DNA from: an uncultured Lachnospiraceae bacterium
GTDB taxonomy: Bacteria; Bacillota; Clostridia; Lachnospirales; Lachnospiraceae
Assembly (NCBI GenBank): GCA_947631075.1
Contig: CANRJU010000175.1
Location: forward strand, 1-6,030
Direction: 5' to 3'
DNA: 6,030 bases
In this document: piece after piece, positions 5,402-6,030 of the stretch
How the letters are laid out: every line of letters starts with the position of its first letter
Numbering within the stretch: position 1 is the stretch's first letter
Translations under genes and position numbers: made by a program
Notes under the pieces: generated by a model
The model's input: the letters and a program-made list of their open reading frames with translations, nothing else
What the model was told of the DNA's origin: nothing
The model's database searches: none

Positions 5402-5425
5402 CTTTTCTGCCCCTTTCTTTTTCTG

Positions 5426-5460
5426 TATTTCTTATATGCTTTATATCGGCAGATTTTTTT
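5426..5460 (-). promoter_or_regulatory. Conserved upstream core with TATAAA/TATAAG and GCCGATAT (paralog C)
   Basis: Identical to 2560-2594. GCCGATAT is at 5443-5450 and TATAAG at 5431-5436 on the minus strand. A TTGACC at 5469-5474 is the best -35-like string, but it sits 23 nt from TATAAA, too far for a standard sigma-A promoter. Confidence 0.4.
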
Positions 5461-5474
5461 AGGAGAAAGGTCAA

Positions 5475-5505
5475 ATTATGCGAACCGCCCTTTTTATTAT
5501 GCGAA
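5475..5505. promoter_or_regulatory. Paired direct repeats ATTATGCGAA, 21-bp period (copy C)
   Basis: ATTATGCGAA occurs at 5475-5484 and again at 5496-5505, identical and 21 bp apart, at the same distance from the start codon as the pair upstream of paralog A. The sequence between the two repeats and to their left has changed, while the repeats themselves have not. Confidence 0.5.
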
Positions 5506-5557
5506 ATATTTTTCAGAATAAAATTTCAGGAAAAATATTTTAACGCTATTGATTCCC

Positions 5558-5582
5558 GATAACAAATATGTTATCATATAAT
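5558..5582 (+). promoter_or_regulatory. Toxin-antitoxin promoter with palindromic operator
   Basis: GATAACA (5558-5564) and TGTTATC (5569-5575) form a perfect 7-bp inverted repeat with a 4-nt spacer, directly abutting a TATAAT -10 box (5577-5582). This is the expected layout for autoregulation by an HTH antitoxin bound over the promoter. The -35 is poor: TTGATT at 5549-5554 is 22 nt away. The toxin TTG follows after a very short leader. Confidence 0.6.
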
Positions 5583-5600
5583 AGAAAGAGGGTGTACGGA

Positions 5601-5850
5601 TTGTATAAAGTAGAGTTTTACTATGATAAAAATGGTAAATCAGAAATAGTTGATTATCTTGATGAGTTACAAGAAAAATCAAAGACAAGTAAAACAGACA
5701 GAATAAACAGAGAAAAAATCCTTGCCTATATCGGAGCACTTGCCCGATACGGAACAAGAATCGGAAAGCCTTATGTAAAGCACATTGAAGGAAATTGCAA
5801 AGGCAAAGAATAATCTCAAAGATTTTTTGGAAAGGAATGATAATGTATGA
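5601..5850 (+). pseudogene. HigB/RelE-type toxin gene with internal frameshifting deletion
   Basis: The start is TTG at 5601, with AGAGGG 8 nt upstream (5587-5592). The frame gives the typical phage-derived Gp49-like HigB N-terminus (YKVEFYYDKNGKSEIVDYL, then KILAYIGALARYGTRIGKPY and VKHIEG). After HIEG the frame slips and stops at TAA 5811-5813, giving about 70 residues instead of the usual 110-120. From 5791 another frame reads EIAKAKNNLKDFLERNDNV and stops at TGA 5848-5850, which is the normal C-terminus of the family. About 35-40 codons, holding the central strands with the conserved Trp, Arg and His region, have therefore been lost together with the frame. Family members are ribosome-dependent mRNA interferases; this copy should be inactive. 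The ancestral stop overlaps the antitoxin ATG. Confidence 0.85.
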
Positions 5851-6030
5851 AACAGGTAAAAACATTTTCAGAGTATATGAACGATGACACAAGAGTATCT
5901 CCCGCCGAAAGAGAAAAAATCAATTTTGAAATTGAACTGATTGGAAAAATAATTGAAGCTCGTGAACAAAAAGGATTATCCCAGCGAGAGCTTGCCGAAA
6001 TCAGCGGAGTAAAACAACCCGCAATCGCAA
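5847..6030 (+). CDS. HigA-type XRE/HTH antitoxin, partial (runs off the window)
   Basis: ATG at 5847 overlaps the ancestral toxin stop as ATGA, a classic coupled toxin-antitoxin junction. AGGA (5833-5836) is 10 nt upstream. The 61 visible codons are uninterrupted: an N-terminal segment KTFSEYMNDDTRVSPAEREK, a helix INFEIELIGKIIEAREQKG, then the helix-turn-helix GLSQRELAEISGVKQPAIA (43-61), where the window ends. Family proteins neutralise the HigB toxin and repress their own promoter; the palindrome at 5558-5575 is the likely operator. Because the toxin is broken, this is functionally an orphan antitoxin. The same gene's remnant lies at 2668-2766. Confidence 0.88.
   Translation, partial: MKQVKTFSEYMNDDTRVSPAEREKINFEIELIGKIIEAREQKGLSQRELAEISGVKQPAIA

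Larger units (their letters stand above)
5387..5530. repeat. Duplicated upstream block, copy C
   Basis: Partner of 2521-2664 (offset 2866, no gaps, 14 mismatches). The differences cluster between 5461 and 5487, while 5426-5460 and 5496-5506 are identical. Beyond TTTCAGG the two loci diverge: here the toxin-antitoxin promoter follows, whereas copy A jumps into the antitoxin interior. Confidence 0.92.

Noticed and set aside
5568..5600. Upstream ATG (5568) or GTG (5592) as the toxin start
   Set aside because: The ATG lies inside the operator and upstream of the -10 box, and the GTG is not well spaced from a ribosome binding site. TTG at 5601 has AGAGGG at 8 nt and gives the usual N-terminus of the family.
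5497..5892. 131-codon minus-strand frame across the toxin-antitoxin locus
   Set aside because: It is antisense to recognisable toxin and antitoxin sequence and crosses their promoter. The Phe/Leu/Ile-rich product is what antisense of AT-rich coding DNA gives.

Overview
The window looks like part of a Clostridia chromosome, most likely Lachnospiraceae. The base composition is mixed, the ribosome binding sites are strong GGAGG or AAGGGG types, promoters carry TGGTATAAT extended -10 boxes, and three related genes resemble a hypothetical-protein family that I recall mainly from Lachnospiraceae (DUF6033-like; from memory, not checked). No RNA gene, CRISPR array or transposase is visible.

Layout: positions 1-397 are AT-rich and non-coding, with a strong probably bidirectional terminator at about 109-162. 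All the larger genes lie on the minus strand. From right to left they are a DUF6033-like paralog 'C' (4715-5401), a sugar-phosphate-isomerase/AP-endonuclease-2 TIM barrel (3776-4585), a Lys/Arg-rich coiled-coil protein (2771-3544), paralog 'A' (1756-2535), paralog 'B' (1037-1618) and a small AT-rich P-loop kinase (398-901, GTG start). Two untracked small ORFs sit in the gaps on either side of paralog B. At the right end, on the plus strand, a HigB/RelE-type toxin gene with an internal frameshifting deletion (5601-5850) is followed by an apparently intact HTH antitoxin gene that runs off the window (5847 onward).

The most notable structure is a segmental duplication. Positions 2521-2664 and 5387-5530 align without gaps at a constant offset of 2866, with 130 of 144 bases identical. 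Each copy holds the start and upstream region of a DUF6033-like gene. Each is followed, divergently, by the same toxin-antitoxin family: copy C has the toxin-antitoxin locus, while copy A keeps only about 100 bp of antitoxin coding sequence (2668-2766). The non-coding upstream block is more conserved than the coding N-termini. It contains a 35-bp perfectly identical core and a pair of ATTATGYGAA direct repeats spaced exactly 21 bp apart.

How the genes work together is not known. The three paralogs look like a diversifying family that shares regulatory and N-terminal modules, and a gene-conversion-like block links A and B. The toxin-antitoxin locus has repeatedly decayed next to them. The kinase and the toxin-antitoxin locus look like accessory insertions. 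The TIM barrel has its own promoter and looks like a stand-alone metabolic gene.
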